A stretch of DNA of 64,000 nucleotides from Aeromonas sanarellii (GTDB lineage Bacteria; Pseudomonadota; Gammaproteobacteria; Enterobacterales; Aeromonadaceae): positions 248,001 to 312,000 of the forward strand of contig NZ_CDBN01000021.1 in the NCBI RefSeq assembly GCF_000820085.1. The letters run 5' to 3'. The notes below the pieces were generated by a model. The model saw only the letters and a list, made by a program, of their open reading frames with translations, made no database searches and was not told where the DNA came from. Positions 33,150 through 41,879 of this stretch are shown here, piece by piece (the first letter of the stretch is position 1; every line of letters begins with the position of its first letter). A program made the position numbers and the translations under genes.

Positions 33150-33550
33150 CACAGTGGAGCAGAGAGAAACGCAATCTCTATCGTGACCCCCAGCGGGGCA
33201 AGATAGCGGGCGTCTGTGCCGGTCTTGCCGACTACTTCGGCGTCGAGACCTGGATAGTGCGGCTGCTGGCTATCAGCGGCCTCATCTTCGCCGGTTTCAT
33301 CACCTTCACCGCCTACATCGCCGCCTGGTTCCTGCTCGACAAGAAGCCGGTCACCCTCTACGGGGAGCAGGAGGAGGAGTTTGCCGAGGTGCGCATGAAG
33401 GCGCGCAGCTGGCAGGCGGGGATCACCCCCCATCAGGCCCTGGGCCGCATCGCCCGTGAGCTCGACAGCCTGGAGCCCAGGGTGCAGCGCCTCGAGAAGC
33501 TGGTGACCTCCAAGGAGTTCACCCTGCAGCGGGAGTTCAGCAAGCTGTAA
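33146..33550 (+). CDS. pspC: Phage shock protein C
   Basis: A 134-residue membrane protein with a PspC domain (NLYRDPQRGKIAGVCAGLADYFG) and a transmembrane helix (ISGLIFAGFITFTAYIAAWFLL), then a cytosolic helix. It cooperates with PspB to relieve PspA inhibition of PspF. No pspD or pspE homologue follows; ycjX does. Confidence 0.95.
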   Translation: MTQWSREKRNLYRDPQRGKIAGVCAGLADYFGVETWIVRLLAISGLIFAGFITFTAYIAAWFLLDKKPVTLYGEQEEEFAEVRMKARSWQAGITPHQALGRIARELDSLEPRVQRLEKLVTSKEFTLQREFSKL

Positions 33551-33621
33551 TGCCCTGGGCCCGAGGGTGATGCCTCGTGGCCCCTGCGCCCGACCTGACA
33601 ACAAGGAGGCAAAGACCCGCC

Positions 33622-35028
33622 TTGATACGTAACAAACTCGAACACTCCTGGTCCGTGCTGCAGCATAAGGCCTTCGAGGTGGTGAACCGGGCCCGGGATC
33701 GCCACATCCGGCTGGCGGTCACCGGCCTCTCCCGCAGCGGCAAGACCGCCTTCATCACGGCGCTGGTGAACCAGCTGGAGCACGCGGCCATCGACGGCCG
33801 GCTGCCGCTCTGGGATGCCCAGCGCCAGGGGCGGATCCTGGGGGCCCGCCGGGTGCCCCAGCAAAACGCCCACATCCCCACCTTTCCCTACGAGCGGGGC
33901 CTGGACGCCCTGTTTGGCGAGCCGCCCGCCTGGCCGGAGCCCACCCGCGGGGTGGCCGAGGTGCGCCTCGAGATCCGCTATCGCACCCGCCACCCGGTGC
34001 GTCGGCACCTGGGGGAGATCTCCACCCTCTATGTGGATCTGGTGGACTACCCGGGGGAGTGGCTGCTGGACTTGCCGCTGCTGGATCTCGACTACGAGCA
34101 GTGGAGCGAGCAGGTGCGTGGGCAACTGCGCCGCCCCGAGCTGCAGGCCCTGGCCTCGGGCTGGCTGACGCCCGGCTGGCAGGCGGATCAGCCCTTAGAG
34201 GAGCGAGCGGCCAGCGAGCTGGCGGCCCGCTACACCGACTATCTGCACGCCTGCAAGCGGGAGCTCGGGTTGCACCTCATCCAGCCGGGGCGCTTCGTGC
34301 TGCCGGGGGAGTATGCCGGTGCGCCGCTGCTGCAGTTCGTGCCCTGGGTCTGGGATGCCCCGGCCCGGACCCCGGCCGACGGTACCCTCTACGCCACCTT
34401 CAAGCAGCGCTTCGAGCAGTACAAGCAGCACCTGGTGCAGGGCTTCTACGAGCAGCACTTCGCGGGCTTTGATCGCCAGATCGTGCTGGTGGACTGCCTG
34501 CAACCCCTGAATGCCGGCGCCGCCAGCTTCGGCGACATGCAGCAGGCCATCGCCCGCATCATGGAGAGCTTCGCCTACGGCAAGAGCAACTGGTGGCGGC
34601 GGCTGTTTGCCCCGCGCATCGACAAGTTGTTGTTCGTGGCGAGCAAGGCGGATCACGTCACCCCGGAGCAGCACGCTCCCCTGGTCTCCCTCTTGCAGCA
34701 CCTGGTGAGTCGCGGCCGGGGTCAGGCCCGCTTCGAGGGGATAGAGACCGAGTGTCTGGCGCTCGCCGCCATCAAGGCCACCGAGGTCGGCAAGGGGATG
34801 GCCAATGGCCGCGAGTTCCCGGCCATTCGCGGCACCAGCCTCGCCGGCGAGCCGCTGCTCGTCTTCCCGGGGGAGGTGCCCTCCCAGATACCGCCGGCCC
34901 AGTGGTGGCACACTCAGGGCTTCGATTTTCAGGCATTTCGCCCGCTGCCCATGAGCGCCCATCAGGCGCTGCCCCATATCCGGCTCGACGCGGCGCTGGA
35001 GTTTCTGCTCGGGGATCACCTCGAATAA
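33622..35028 (+). CDS. ycjX: YcjX-family GTP-binding stress protein
   Basis: A 468-residue protein of the YcjX (DUF463) family, NTPases with a P-loop seen here as TGLSRSGKTAF. Conserved segments include VDYPGEWLLDLPLLDLDYEQW, FIQPG-like LIQPGRFVLPGEYAGAP, IVLVDCLQPLN, LLFVASKADHVTPEQH and PHIRLDAALEFLLGD. Co-regulated with psp in E. coli and probably so here. I prefer the TTG at 33622 (LIRNKLEHSW), with AAGGAGG twelve bases before it. A GTG at 33577 is an alternative. The biochemical role is not established. Confidence 0.92.
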   Translation: MIRNKLEHSWSVLQHKAFEVVNRARDRHIRLAVTGLSRSGKTAFITALVNQLEHAAIDGRLPLWDAQRQGRILGARRVPQQNAHIPTFPYERGLDALFGEPPAWPEPTRGVAEVRLEIRYRTRHPVRRHLGEISTLYVDLVDYPGEWLLDLPLLDLDYEQWSEQVRGQLRRPELQALASGWLTPGWQADQPLEERAASELAARYTDYLHACKRELGLHLIQPGRFVLPGEYAGAPLLQFVPWVWDAPARTPADGTLYATFKQRFEQYKQHLVQGFYEQHFAGFDRQIVLVDCLQPLNAGAASFGDMQQAIARIMESFAYGKSNWWRRLFAPRIDKLLFVASKADHVTPEQHAPLVSLLQHLVSRGRGQARFEGIETECLALAAIKATEVGKGMANGREFPAIRGTSLAGEPLLVFPGEVPSQIPPAQWWHTQGFDFQAFRPLPMSAHQALPHIRLDAALEFLLGDHLE

Positions 35029-35058
35029 CCGGCATCGTCCGAAGGAGCAGACAACAAG

Positions 35059-36084
35059 ATGAACGATCAGATCAAACCGGCACCGCTGCAAGGCAAGGTG
35101 ATCCTGGAACCCGCCCTGGCGGCGCAGGAAGAGCGGCCACCGGCTCCCGCCCAGCGCCTGGAGGAGGCGAGCTTCGAGCGTCTCGAGGCGCTGGACGAAC
35201 TCACCGAGGTCGAGCCCGCCCTCACCCCCAGGCCGCGCCGCCGCCACCGCCTGCTAGCCTGGGGGCTGGGGGCGGTCGGTCTGCTCTCCCTGGGCCAGTT
35301 CGGCACCTTCCTCGTCGATCAGTTTGCCTCGTCTCCGTTCTGGGGCGGCGCCTGGCTGCTCGCCAGCTGCCTGGTGGCGGTGGGCACGGCCGGCGTGGCA
35401 GGGCGCGAATGGCTGCGTCTGCGCACCCTTAAAAAACGCCAGGACGTGCGCTCGCGGGCCGAAGACCTGCTCGCCCATCAGGGTGTCGGGCAGGGGCAGG
35501 CATTCTGCGAGCAGCTGGCCGAGCGCAGTGGTGACAAGGGGCGGGAGGGGTATCGCACCTGGCTCGCCCAGCTCGACGAGAGCCACAGCGATCGGGAGGT
35601 GCTGACCCTCTACAGCCAGCTGGTGCTAACCGAGCGGGACAGGCTGGCACAGGCCAGGGTGGCGAAATGGTCGGGGGAGGCCGCCGTGCTGGTGGCCCTG
35701 AGCCCGCTCGCCACCGTCGACATGATGCTGATGCTGTGGCGCAACCTGCGGATGATCGAGGACATCGCCGACGTCTACGCCATCGAGCTCGGCTACTGGA
35801 GCCGCATTCGCCTCATTCGCCAGGTGTTTCGCAACATGCTCTATGCGGGCGCCACCGAGCTGGTGACCGAGGTGGGCATGGACTTGCTGGGCGCCGAGCT
35901 CACCGCCAAGCTCTCCGCCCGCGCGGCGCAGGGGGTGGGGGCAGGGCTGCTCACCGCCCGTCTGGGCCTGCGCACCATGGAGGCGTGTCGCCCGCTGCCC
36001 TGGTGCGCGGACGAGAAGCCGAAGTTGGGCGAGCTGCGCAAGCGGCTGATCGGCCAGCTGGCGGGCTACCTCAACAAGGGGTGA
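35059..36084 (+). CDS. ycjF: YcjF-family membrane protein
   Basis: A 341-residue protein of the TIGR01620/DUF697 family. There are two transmembrane segments (LLAWGLGAVGLLSLGQFGTFLV and WLLASCLVAVGTAGVAG, residues about 60-115), and the C-terminal half carries the DUF697 region (VALSPLATVDMMLMLWRNLRMIEDIADVYAIELGYWSR). It follows ycjX by 30 bases, preceded by AAGGAG. Always paired with ycjX; function unknown, probably membrane-stress related. Confidence 0.93.
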   Translation: MNDQIKPAPLQGKVILEPALAAQEERPPAPAQRLEEASFERLEALDELTEVEPALTPRPRRRHRLLAWGLGAVGLLSLGQFGTFLVDQFASSPFWGGAWLLASCLVAVGTAGVAGREWLRLRTLKKRQDVRSRAEDLLAHQGVGQGQAFCEQLAERSGDKGREGYRTWLAQLDESHSDREVLTLYSQLVLTERDRLAQARVAKWSGEAAVLVALSPLATVDMMLMLWRNLRMIEDIADVYAIELGYWSRIRLIRQVFRNMLYAGATELVTEVGMDLLGAELTAKLSARAAQGVGAGLLTARLGLRTMEACRPLPWCADEKPKLGELRKRLIGQLAGYLNKG

Positions 36085-36110
36085 GTGGCGGGCCAGGGGT
36101 CGATTGTGGT

Positions 36111-36128
36111 TGTCACAAATTATTTACA
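36111..36128 (+). promoter_or_regulatory. TyrR box upstream of phhA
   Basis: TGTCAC-AAATTA-TTTACA fits the TyrR/PhhR consensus TGTAAA-N6-TTTACA with a perfect right arm and 4 of 6 in the left. It lies 129-146 bases upstream of phhA, which TyrR-type regulators control in relatives. A terminator sits between the box and the gene. Confidence 0.6.
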
Positions 36129-36138
36129 AATGTCCGCA

Positions 36139-36168
36139 GCAGCCGACCCTTGGGTCGGCTGCTTTTTT
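36139..36168 (+). terminator. Terminator between ycjF and phhA
   Basis: The stem GCAGCCGACC with GGTCGGCTGC, loop CTTG, is followed by six T. It should end the psp-ycjXF transcript. Confidence 0.85.
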
Positions 36169-36256
36169 GGGGGGCAAACCGTTACCATGATCCCATGGCT
36201 CGCAGGCGAGTCACCGCCCGAAGGGCGGGGTCGGCACCCAGAGGATGGAAGCATTC

Positions 36257-37051
36257 ATGGCAAGTCTCTACACGGCGCATCAACCGGATGCACAGGGCAG
36301 GGTCCACTACACGGACGAGGAGCACGGCACCTGGCAGATCCTGATCGAACGCCAGCTCGCGGCGCTGGAGGGCAAGGCCTGTGACGAATACCGGGCAGGG
36401 TTGGCGCGACTCGCGCTGCCCCGGGATCGCATCCCGCAGCTGGGCGAGATCAACGCCGCCCTGACCCCAGCCACCGGCTGGTCGGTGACTGCGGTGCCCG
36501 CGCTCATCTCCTTCGACCGCTTCTTCGCCCTGCTGGCGGATCGCCAGTTTCCGGTGGCCACCTTCATCCGGCGCCGGGACGAGCTCGATTACCTGCAGGA
36601 GCCCGACATCTTTCACGAGATCTTCGGCCACTGCGCCATGCTGACCAACCCTGCCTTCGCCCATTTCACCCACCTCTATGGCCGGCTCGGGCTCGGTGCC
36701 AGCAAGGAGGAGCGGGTCTTTCTGGCTCGGCTCTACTGGTTTACGGTGGAGTTCGGGCTCTTGCAGGGGGGCGAGGGGCTGCGTATCTACGGCGGCGGTA
36801 TCCTCTCCTCCATCGGCGAGACCGCCTACGCGCTTTCCGGCAAACCCGAGCTGCAACCCTTCGATCTGCTGGAAATACTGCGAACCCCCTATCGCATCGA
36901 CATCATGCAGCCCGTCTATTTCGTGCTGCCTAGCCTGGATACCCTCTATCGTCTGGCACCCCAGTCCATCATGGACGCCGTCGCCCAGGCCCGTCGCCTC
37001 GGCCTGCGTCCGCCCCGCTTTGCGCCCGTTTCCGGCAAGCAGGCGAGCTAA
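36257..37051 (+). CDS. phhA: Phenylalanine-4-hydroxylase
   Basis: A non-haem iron, tetrahydropterin-dependent enzyme converting phenylalanine to tyrosine. The 264-residue product is the bacterial catalytic-domain form. The iron ligands are in PDIFHEIFGHCAML (HxxxxH) and the glutamate in ARLYWFTVEFGLL. YGGGILSSIGE is also conserved. An alternative ATG four codons upstream (36245) has AGAGG directly before it. It is followed by phhB, which recycles the pterin, and by tyrR. Confidence 0.96.
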   Translation: MASLYTAHQPDAQGRVHYTDEEHGTWQILIERQLAALEGKACDEYRAGLARLALPRDRIPQLGEINAALTPATGWSVTAVPALISFDRFFALLADRQFPVATFIRRRDELDYLQEPDIFHEIFGHCAMLTNPAFAHFTHLYGRLGLGASKEERVFLARLYWFTVEFGLLQGGEGLRIYGGGILSSIGETAYALSGKPELQPFDLLEILRTPYRIDIMQPVYFVLPSLDTLYRLAPQSIMDAVAQARRLGLRPPRFAPVSGKQAS

Positions 37052-37093
37052 CCCGTTTCCATCCCCACGATGCAGTAATGAAAGGAGTCCCGA

Positions 37094-37432
37094 ATGTCTG
37101 AACTGGCGAGTCAACGATGCGAGGCGTGCCGCGCCGACGCCCCCAAGGTGAGCGACGAGGAGCTGGGCGAGTTGATGCACCTCATCCCCGACTGGCAGCC
37201 CCTGGTGGTCAACGGCGAGCTGCAGCTGAGGCGCGAATTCGTGTTTCGCAACTTCAAGGAGGCGCTGGCCTTCACCAATCGGCTCGGCGAGCTGGCGGAG
37301 GCGGAGTTTCACCACCCGGCGATCCTGACGGAGTGGGGCAGGGTGACCGTCAGCTGGTGGACCCACAAGATAGGTGGGCTGCATCGCAACGACTTCATCA
37401 TGGCGGCACGCACCGACGAGTTGCTGAAGTAA
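37094..37432 (+). CDS. phhB: Pterin-4a-carbinolamine dehydratase
   Basis: Dehydrates the carbinolamine formed by phenylalanine hydroxylase so the pterin can be re-reduced. The 112-residue product contains the family signature [21 protein letters not shown] (read here as [10 protein letters not shown] then [18 protein letters not shown]), with the catalytic His-His. It is 42 bases downstream of phhA, with AAAGGAG before the ATG, and followed by a hairpin at about 37457-37495. Confidence 0.96.
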   Translation: MSELASQRCEACRADAPKVSDEELGELMHLIPDWQPLVVNGELQLRREFVFRNFKEALAFTNRLGELAEAEFHHPAILTEWGRVTVSWWTHKIGGLHRNDFIMAARTDELLK

Positions 37433-37456
37433 TCGCCGCCAAAACACGGCACAAGA

Positions 37457-37495
37457 TGGGCCTGCCCGGTGAAAACGGGGCGGGCCCGCATTTTT
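37457..37495 (+). terminator. Hairpin after phhB
   Basis: An imperfect GC-rich hairpin (GGGCCTGCCCG and CGGGGCGGGCCC) ends in ATTTTTA, between phhB and tyrR. Confidence 0.6.
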
Positions 37496-37574
37496 ATGGG
37501 GCAGCGCTCGCACTGGCGGGATCGAGTCTGTATTATCCGGTCATTCAGAATGTTAGCTAGGAAGTGTGTGCCGA

Positions 37575-39122
37575 ATGCGTCTTGAAGTCAGCTGTGAAGA
37601 CCGTCTGGGCCTGACCCGGGAATTGCTCGACCGACTGGTGGAGCACAACATCGATCTGCGCGGCATCGAAATCGATACCTCAGGCATCATCTATCTCAAC
37701 TTTCCCGAGCTGGAGTTTCGCGACTTCCAGCACCTGATGCCGGAGATCCGCCGCATTCCCGGGGTCTACGACGTCAAGACCATCCCCTACATGCCCTCCG
37801 AGCGGGAGCACCACGAGATTGAGGCCCTGCTCAAGGCGCTGCCGGATCTGGTCTTCTCCCTCGACAGCAAGGGGCGGGTGACCCAGGCCAACCAGGCGGC
37901 CCTCACCACCCTCGGCTTGTCGGTGGACGAGGTGCGCGGCGTGGCGCTCGGTTCCCTGGTCAAGGGCTTCTCCTTCACCCGCTGGCTGGAGGCGAGCGAG
38001 ATCAAGCCCCAGACCTGCAAGCTGAGCCTCGGCGGCGAGGAGTACCTCGGGGATCTGATGCCGCTCTTCGTGGCCGAGGAGAAGGGCAGGCAGGCCCTGG
38101 CCGGCGCCGTGGTGGTGCTCAAGTCCGCCCGCCGGGTCGGCATGCACTTCAGCGCCCTGCACACGGTGGAGGTGGGCGGCTTCGAGCATCTGCAGGCCGA
38201 GAGCCCCAAGATGAAAGAGGTGCTGGCCCAGGCGGCCAAGCTCGCGATGCAGGACGCACCGCTGCTGATCGTCGGTGAGACCGGCACCGGCAAGGAGCTG
38301 CTGGCCCGCGCCTGTCACGGTGCCAGCCTGCGCTCCAGCCACCCCTTCATGGCGCTCAACTGCGCCGCCATGCCGGACAACGTGGCCGAGAGCGAGCTGT
38401 TCGGCTATGCCCCAGGCGCCTTTGGCAACAACACCGAGGGCAAGCGCGGCGTGCTGGAGCTGGCGAGCGGCGGCACCCTGATGCTGGACGAGATCGGCGA
38501 CATGTCCCCCCATCTGCAGACCAAGTTTCTGCGGGTACTGCAGGACGGCGTGTTCCGCCGGGTCGGGGACGAGCAGGAGGTGAGGGTCAACGTGCGCTTC
38601 ATCTGCACCACCCAGAAGCAGCTGCTGGATCTGGTGCACGAGGGCAAGTTCCGGGAAGACCTCTATTACCGCCTCAACGTGCTGAGCCTCGGCCTGCCGC
38701 CGCTGCGCGAGCGCAAGGCGGACATCATGGCCCTGGCCCAGCAGTTCGTCGCCCGCTTCGCCAGCGAGTTGCAGCGCCCCCGCCCGCGCTTTACCCGCAA
38801 CATGGCCGAATACCTGACCGCCTACCGCTGGCCCGGCAACGTGCGCCAGCTGCGTAACTGCCTCTACCGTGCCATGACCCTGCTGGAAGGGGACGAGCTC
38901 GGCCCCGAGCACGTGGATCTGCCGGTGGCGGCGGATACCATGCCGCTCATCGACGAGTGGTTCGAGGGGGGGCTGGACGAGGCGGTGAAACGCTTCGAGA
39001 GCCGGCTGCTGGAGCGGCTCTACCCGGCATTTCCCTCCACCCGCCAGCTGGCCAAACGGCTCGGGGTCTCCCACACCGCCATCGCCAACAAGCTGCGCGA
39101 ATACGGGATTGGCAAGAAGTAG
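37575..39122 (+). CDS. tyrR: Transcriptional regulator of aromatic amino acid genes, TyrR/PhhR
   Basis: A 515-residue regulator with an N-terminal ACT domain (MRLEVSCEDRLGLTRELLDRLVEHN), a PAS domain (about 85-190), an AAA+ domain (Walker A GETGTGK 234-240, Walker B TLMLDEIGDM) and a C-terminal Fis-type helix-turn-helix (STRQLAKRLGVSHTAIANKLREYG). The sigma-54 contact loop is degenerate: GAFGNN at 281-286 in place of GAFTGA. Like E. coli TyrR it is therefore expected to act with sigma-70. The start aligns with E. coli TyrR. Downstream of phhAB, its likely target. Confidence 0.96.
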   Translation: MRLEVSCEDRLGLTRELLDRLVEHNIDLRGIEIDTSGIIYLNFPELEFRDFQHLMPEIRRIPGVYDVKTIPYMPSEREHHEIEALLKALPDLVFSLDSKGRVTQANQAALTTLGLSVDEVRGVALGSLVKGFSFTRWLEASEIKPQTCKLSLGGEEYLGDLMPLFVAEEKGRQALAGAVVVLKSARRVGMHFSALHTVEVGGFEHLQAESPKMKEVLAQAAKLAMQDAPLLIVGETGTGKELLARACHGASLRSSHPFMALNCAAMPDNVAESELFGYAPGAFGNNTEGKRGVLELASGGTLMLDEIGDMSPHLQTKFLRVLQDGVFRRVGDEQEVRVNVRFICTTQKQLLDLVHEGKFREDLYYRLNVLSLGLPPLRERKADIMALAQQFVARFASELQRPRPRFTRNMAEYLTAYRWPGNVRQLRNCLYRAMTLLEGDELGPEHVDLPVAADTMPLIDEWFEGGLDEAVKRFESRLLERLYPAFPSTRQLAKRLGVSHTAIANKLREYGIGKK

Positions 39123-39315
39123 CCTCGGCGCGCCCTGCCGGAGGACTGTGCCCTGCCCCTCGGGGGCGCCGTTGCGACACGGGGTGACGCACCCTGTGCG
39201 TATACGGATGGGGCTCGGCCCTCCGGCTGGTAAGCTCGGTGCGACTCCCCTTCAGGCACACCCTTCATGGGCGTCGGCCCGTTCCGGCGCCGGCGTGAAC
39301 ATAAGCGCGGGCATC

Positions 39316-39861
39316 ATGCAGTTGTTTTGTTTCATCCGGATATTGACCTGGCTGGTGCCGCTGGTCTGCATGCTGGCGCTGGCCAACGCCGCCGTGGCCG
39401 CCACCTCGGCCGAGGTGCGCAGCGACATGGTGCGCCAGACGGTGCTCGACATCCTCAGCTATACCCGCTGGCCCAGCGAGCCTGACCGGCTGCAGGTCTG
39501 CATCACGGCTCCGACGGAGTACGCGGCATCACTCCTCGCCATAGACCGCCAGGCCAACGGGCGTCCGGTGGAGGTGCATCGCTACGAGTTCGACGACGAG
39601 GCGCTTACCCGGCGCTGCGACGTCATCTATCTGGGGATCCTGACCTCGGAGCAGCGCCTCTCCCTGTTCGAGCGGCTGCGGGGGCACGCCATCCTCAGCA
39701 TCAGCGAGCAGAGCCGCGAGTGCATCGCCGACGCGGTCTTCTGCCTGCAGGCAGGGGAGCGGGTGCGTTTTCGGGTCAACCTGGATGCGCTCGCCCGCAG
39801 CGGCGTGCGGGTGCACCCGGCCGTGCTCAAACTCGCACGGGCAGACGAGGATCCGCGATGA
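39316..39861 (+). CDS. yfiR: YfiR-family periplasmic regulator
   Basis: A 181-residue protein of the YfiR (DUF4154) family with an N-terminal signal peptide (FIRILTWLVPLVCMLALANAAVAA). In Pseudomonas and E. coli YfiR binds and represses the diguanylate cyclase YfiN in the periplasm until released by YfiB or redox change. Cysteines 58, 96, 132 and 139 or nearby (QVCITAP, RRCDVIY, RECIADAVFC) fit the redox-sensing disulfides. Its stop overlaps the next start as ATGA. Confidence 0.88.
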   Translation: MQLFCFIRILTWLVPLVCMLALANAAVAATSAEVRSDMVRQTVLDILSYTRWPSEPDRLQVCITAPTEYAASLLAIDRQANGRPVEVHRYEFDDEALTRRCDVIYLGILTSEQRLSLFERLRGHAILSISEQSRECIADAVFCLQAGERVRFRVNLDALARSGVRVHPAVLKLARADEDPR

Positions 39862-41099
39862 GGATCCCGTACGCAGGCCAGAGGCTCACCCTGCGCCAGA
39901 GCCTGGGGCGCACCCACATGATGATCTCCCTGACCGCCGTCTGCATGGCGGGCCTGTTCCTGACCGTCACGGCACTGCTGGCGCTGCGCCTCTATGCGGA
40001 TCACAACCTCAAGCTGGTGGCGCGGGCCATCAGCTATACCGCCGAGGCGGCCGTGGTGTTCGATGACGAGGAGGCGGCGAGAGACGCCCTGGAGGCCATC
40101 ACCTCCCGGGAAGATATCGCCAGCGCCAGCATAGTGCTGCCGGACGGCCAGGTGCTGGCGAGCTGGCGCCGGGCCATCACCACCCCCTGGACCACGCTGG
40201 AGCAGCACCTGGCCCGCCTCATCCTGCCGGGGCCCGTGGTGCAGCCCATGGTGCGGGAGCACCGGGAGATAGCCCGGGTGCACCTGGTCGGCCACGGGCA
40301 GTTCCTGTTGCGTTTCCTGCTGCAAACCCTGCTGGCGACCCTGGTGTGCCTGCTGCTCAGCATCCTCGGGGCACTCCATGTGGCGCGCCGCATGCAGCGC
40401 TCCATCACGGCCCCCCTCAAGGCCCTGACCGAGGTCGCCTACAACGTCAGCCGCCAGCGCGCCCTCAAGCAGCGGGTGCCGGCGGCCAATATTGCCGAAC
40501 TGCACGAGCTCGGGGAGGACTTCAACTCCCTGCTCGACGAGCTGGAGGCCTGGCAGGCCCATCAGAAGCGGGAGAACGCCAGCCTGTTGCACCGGGCGAC
40601 CCATGACGCCCTCACCGGCCTGCCCAACCGCGCCCTGTTCGAGGCGCGCCTGGGGCAGGCCATCCAGGCGGGCAGCACCCAGCAGGAACGCTTCGCCCTG
40701 ATCTATCTCGATTGCGACCGCTTCAAGCAGATCAACGACAACCTGGGCCACGGCATCGGGGACGAGGTGCTCATCGCGCTGGCGCGTCGGGTGCAGCACC
40801 AGCTCAGGCCGCTGGATCTGGTGTGTCGCCTCGGGGGGGACGAGTTCGTCATCCTGCTCGCCCCAGTCCGGGGAGAGAGCGAGGTGCACGAGGTCATGGC
40901 GCGGATCCAGCAGGCGATGAGCACCCCGGTGGTCCTGAGCGACGGCCGCCATCTGGGGGTGGGCATCAGCATGGGCGCTGCCCTCTATCCCGAGCAGGGG
41001 GAGACGGCGGACGCCCTGTTGCAGTGCGCCGACGACGCCATGTATCAAGCCAAACGACAACGGAAGGAGGAGGGGAGAGAGCACAAGAGAGCCACGTGA
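39858..41099 (+). CDS. yfiN: YfiN-type diguanylate cyclase
   Basis: A 413-residue inner-membrane cyclase. There is a first transmembrane helix (MMISLTAVCMAGLFLTVTALLAL) and a periplasmic domain (about 50-145, SYTAEAAVVFDDEEAA). A second helix (LLQTLLATLVCLLLSILGAL) and a HAMP domain follow. The GGDEF domain has ATHDALTGLPNR, DCDRFKQINDNLGH and an intact GGDEF. RPLD five residues before it is a complete inhibition site. It should make c-di-GMP when freed from YfiR, promoting biofilm. Middle gene of yfiR-yfiN-yfiB. Confidence 0.93.
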   Translation: MRIPYAGQRLTLRQSLGRTHMMISLTAVCMAGLFLTVTALLALRLYADHNLKLVARAISYTAEAAVVFDDEEAARDALEAITSREDIASASIVLPDGQVLASWRRAITTPWTTLEQHLARLILPGPVVQPMVREHREIARVHLVGHGQFLLRFLLQTLLATLVCLLLSILGALHVARRMQRSITAPLKALTEVAYNVSRQRALKQRVPAANIAELHELGEDFNSLLDELEAWQAHQKRENASLLHRATHDALTGLPNRALFEARLGQAIQAGSTQQERFALIYLDCDRFKQINDNLGHGIGDEVLIALARRVQHQLRPLDLVCRLGGDEFVILLAPVRGESEVHEVMARIQQAMSTPVVLSDGRHLGVGISMGAALYPEQGETADALLQCADDAMYQAKRQRKEEGREHKRAT

Positions 41100-41131
41100 A
41101 GTTGAACCGAATTAGTGTAAGGATGATAACA

Positions 41132-41620
41132 ATGACCATTTTGAACCCGATCAAAACGGGGTTTGTCGCGCTGCTGCTGACGTTGCTGGCCGCATGCCAG
41201 AGCGTGCCGCAGGGGCTCACGGCGGATCAGGTCGCCACCCTCAAGGAGCAGGGCTTTCACCTGACCGACGAGGGCTGGACCCTGGACATCTCCAACAAGG
41301 TGTTGTTTGCCAACAATGTCGGGGCCCTCAATCCCCAGACTCGTCAGGTGGTGGAGCGACTCGGCAAGGCCCTCATCGGCGTGGGACTGAACCGGGCCAG
41401 AGTTGACGGCCACACCGACTCCAACGGTGAAGCAGCCTACAATCAGCAGCTCTCGCTGAAGCGGGCCCAGTCCGTGGCCGACGTCCTGATGTCGGTGGGG
41501 ATGCCCCAAGGGAACCTGGATATCCGCGGCCGCGGTGAAGAGGCGCCCATCGCCGACAACGGCACCGCCGCCGGACGGGCGGAGAATCGCCGCGTCGCCA
41601 TCATCATCGGCAACGACTGA
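41132..41620 (+). CDS. yfiB: YfiB-type OmpA-family lipoprotein
   Basis: A 162-residue outer-membrane lipoprotein: signal peptide ending in the lipobox LAAC, then an OmpA-type peptidoglycan-binding domain (VDGHTDSNGEAAYNQQLSLKRAQ, GRGEEAPIADN, ENRRVAI). In Pseudomonas YfiB sequesters YfiR and so activates YfiN. I chose the ATG at 41132, with AAGGA eight bases before it; earlier in-frame starts exist. Confidence 0.93.
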   Translation: MTILNPIKTGFVALLLTLLAACQSVPQGLTADQVATLKEQGFHLTDEGWTLDISNKVLFANNVGALNPQTRQVVERLGKALIGVGLNRARVDGHTDSNGEAAYNQQLSLKRAQSVADVLMSVGMPQGNLDIRGRGEEAPIADNGTAAGRAENRRVAIIIGND

Positions 41621-41833
41621 ACCCCCAACCCTGCGTCGGCGTCACGATCCCGCCGGGATCCCGTTTCTGTCAGTCCGATTGCGTGTGTGCCACCACTCTC
41701 CTGACGGGGAGTGGCCCTCTCGCCCCGACCCATGCCCCTTCGACGCTTGTACTCCCCATGACTTGCTGGTAGACAGGATCGGGGAGACGAGTCCCGTGCC
41801 CTGGGCTTGATCCAGCACAAGCAAGACTTGATT

Positions 41834-41852
41834 GATATTCGTTATCATTTGC
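41834..41852 (+). promoter_or_regulatory. Candidate Fur box upstream of hutW
   Basis: GATATTCGTTATCATTTGC matches 13 of 19 positions of the Fur consensus GATAATGATAATCATTATC. It lies 28 bases before the hutW start, suggesting induction at low iron. Confidence 0.55.
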
Positions 41853-41879
41853 ATTATTTCCAGATGGTAGCCCCTTGTG

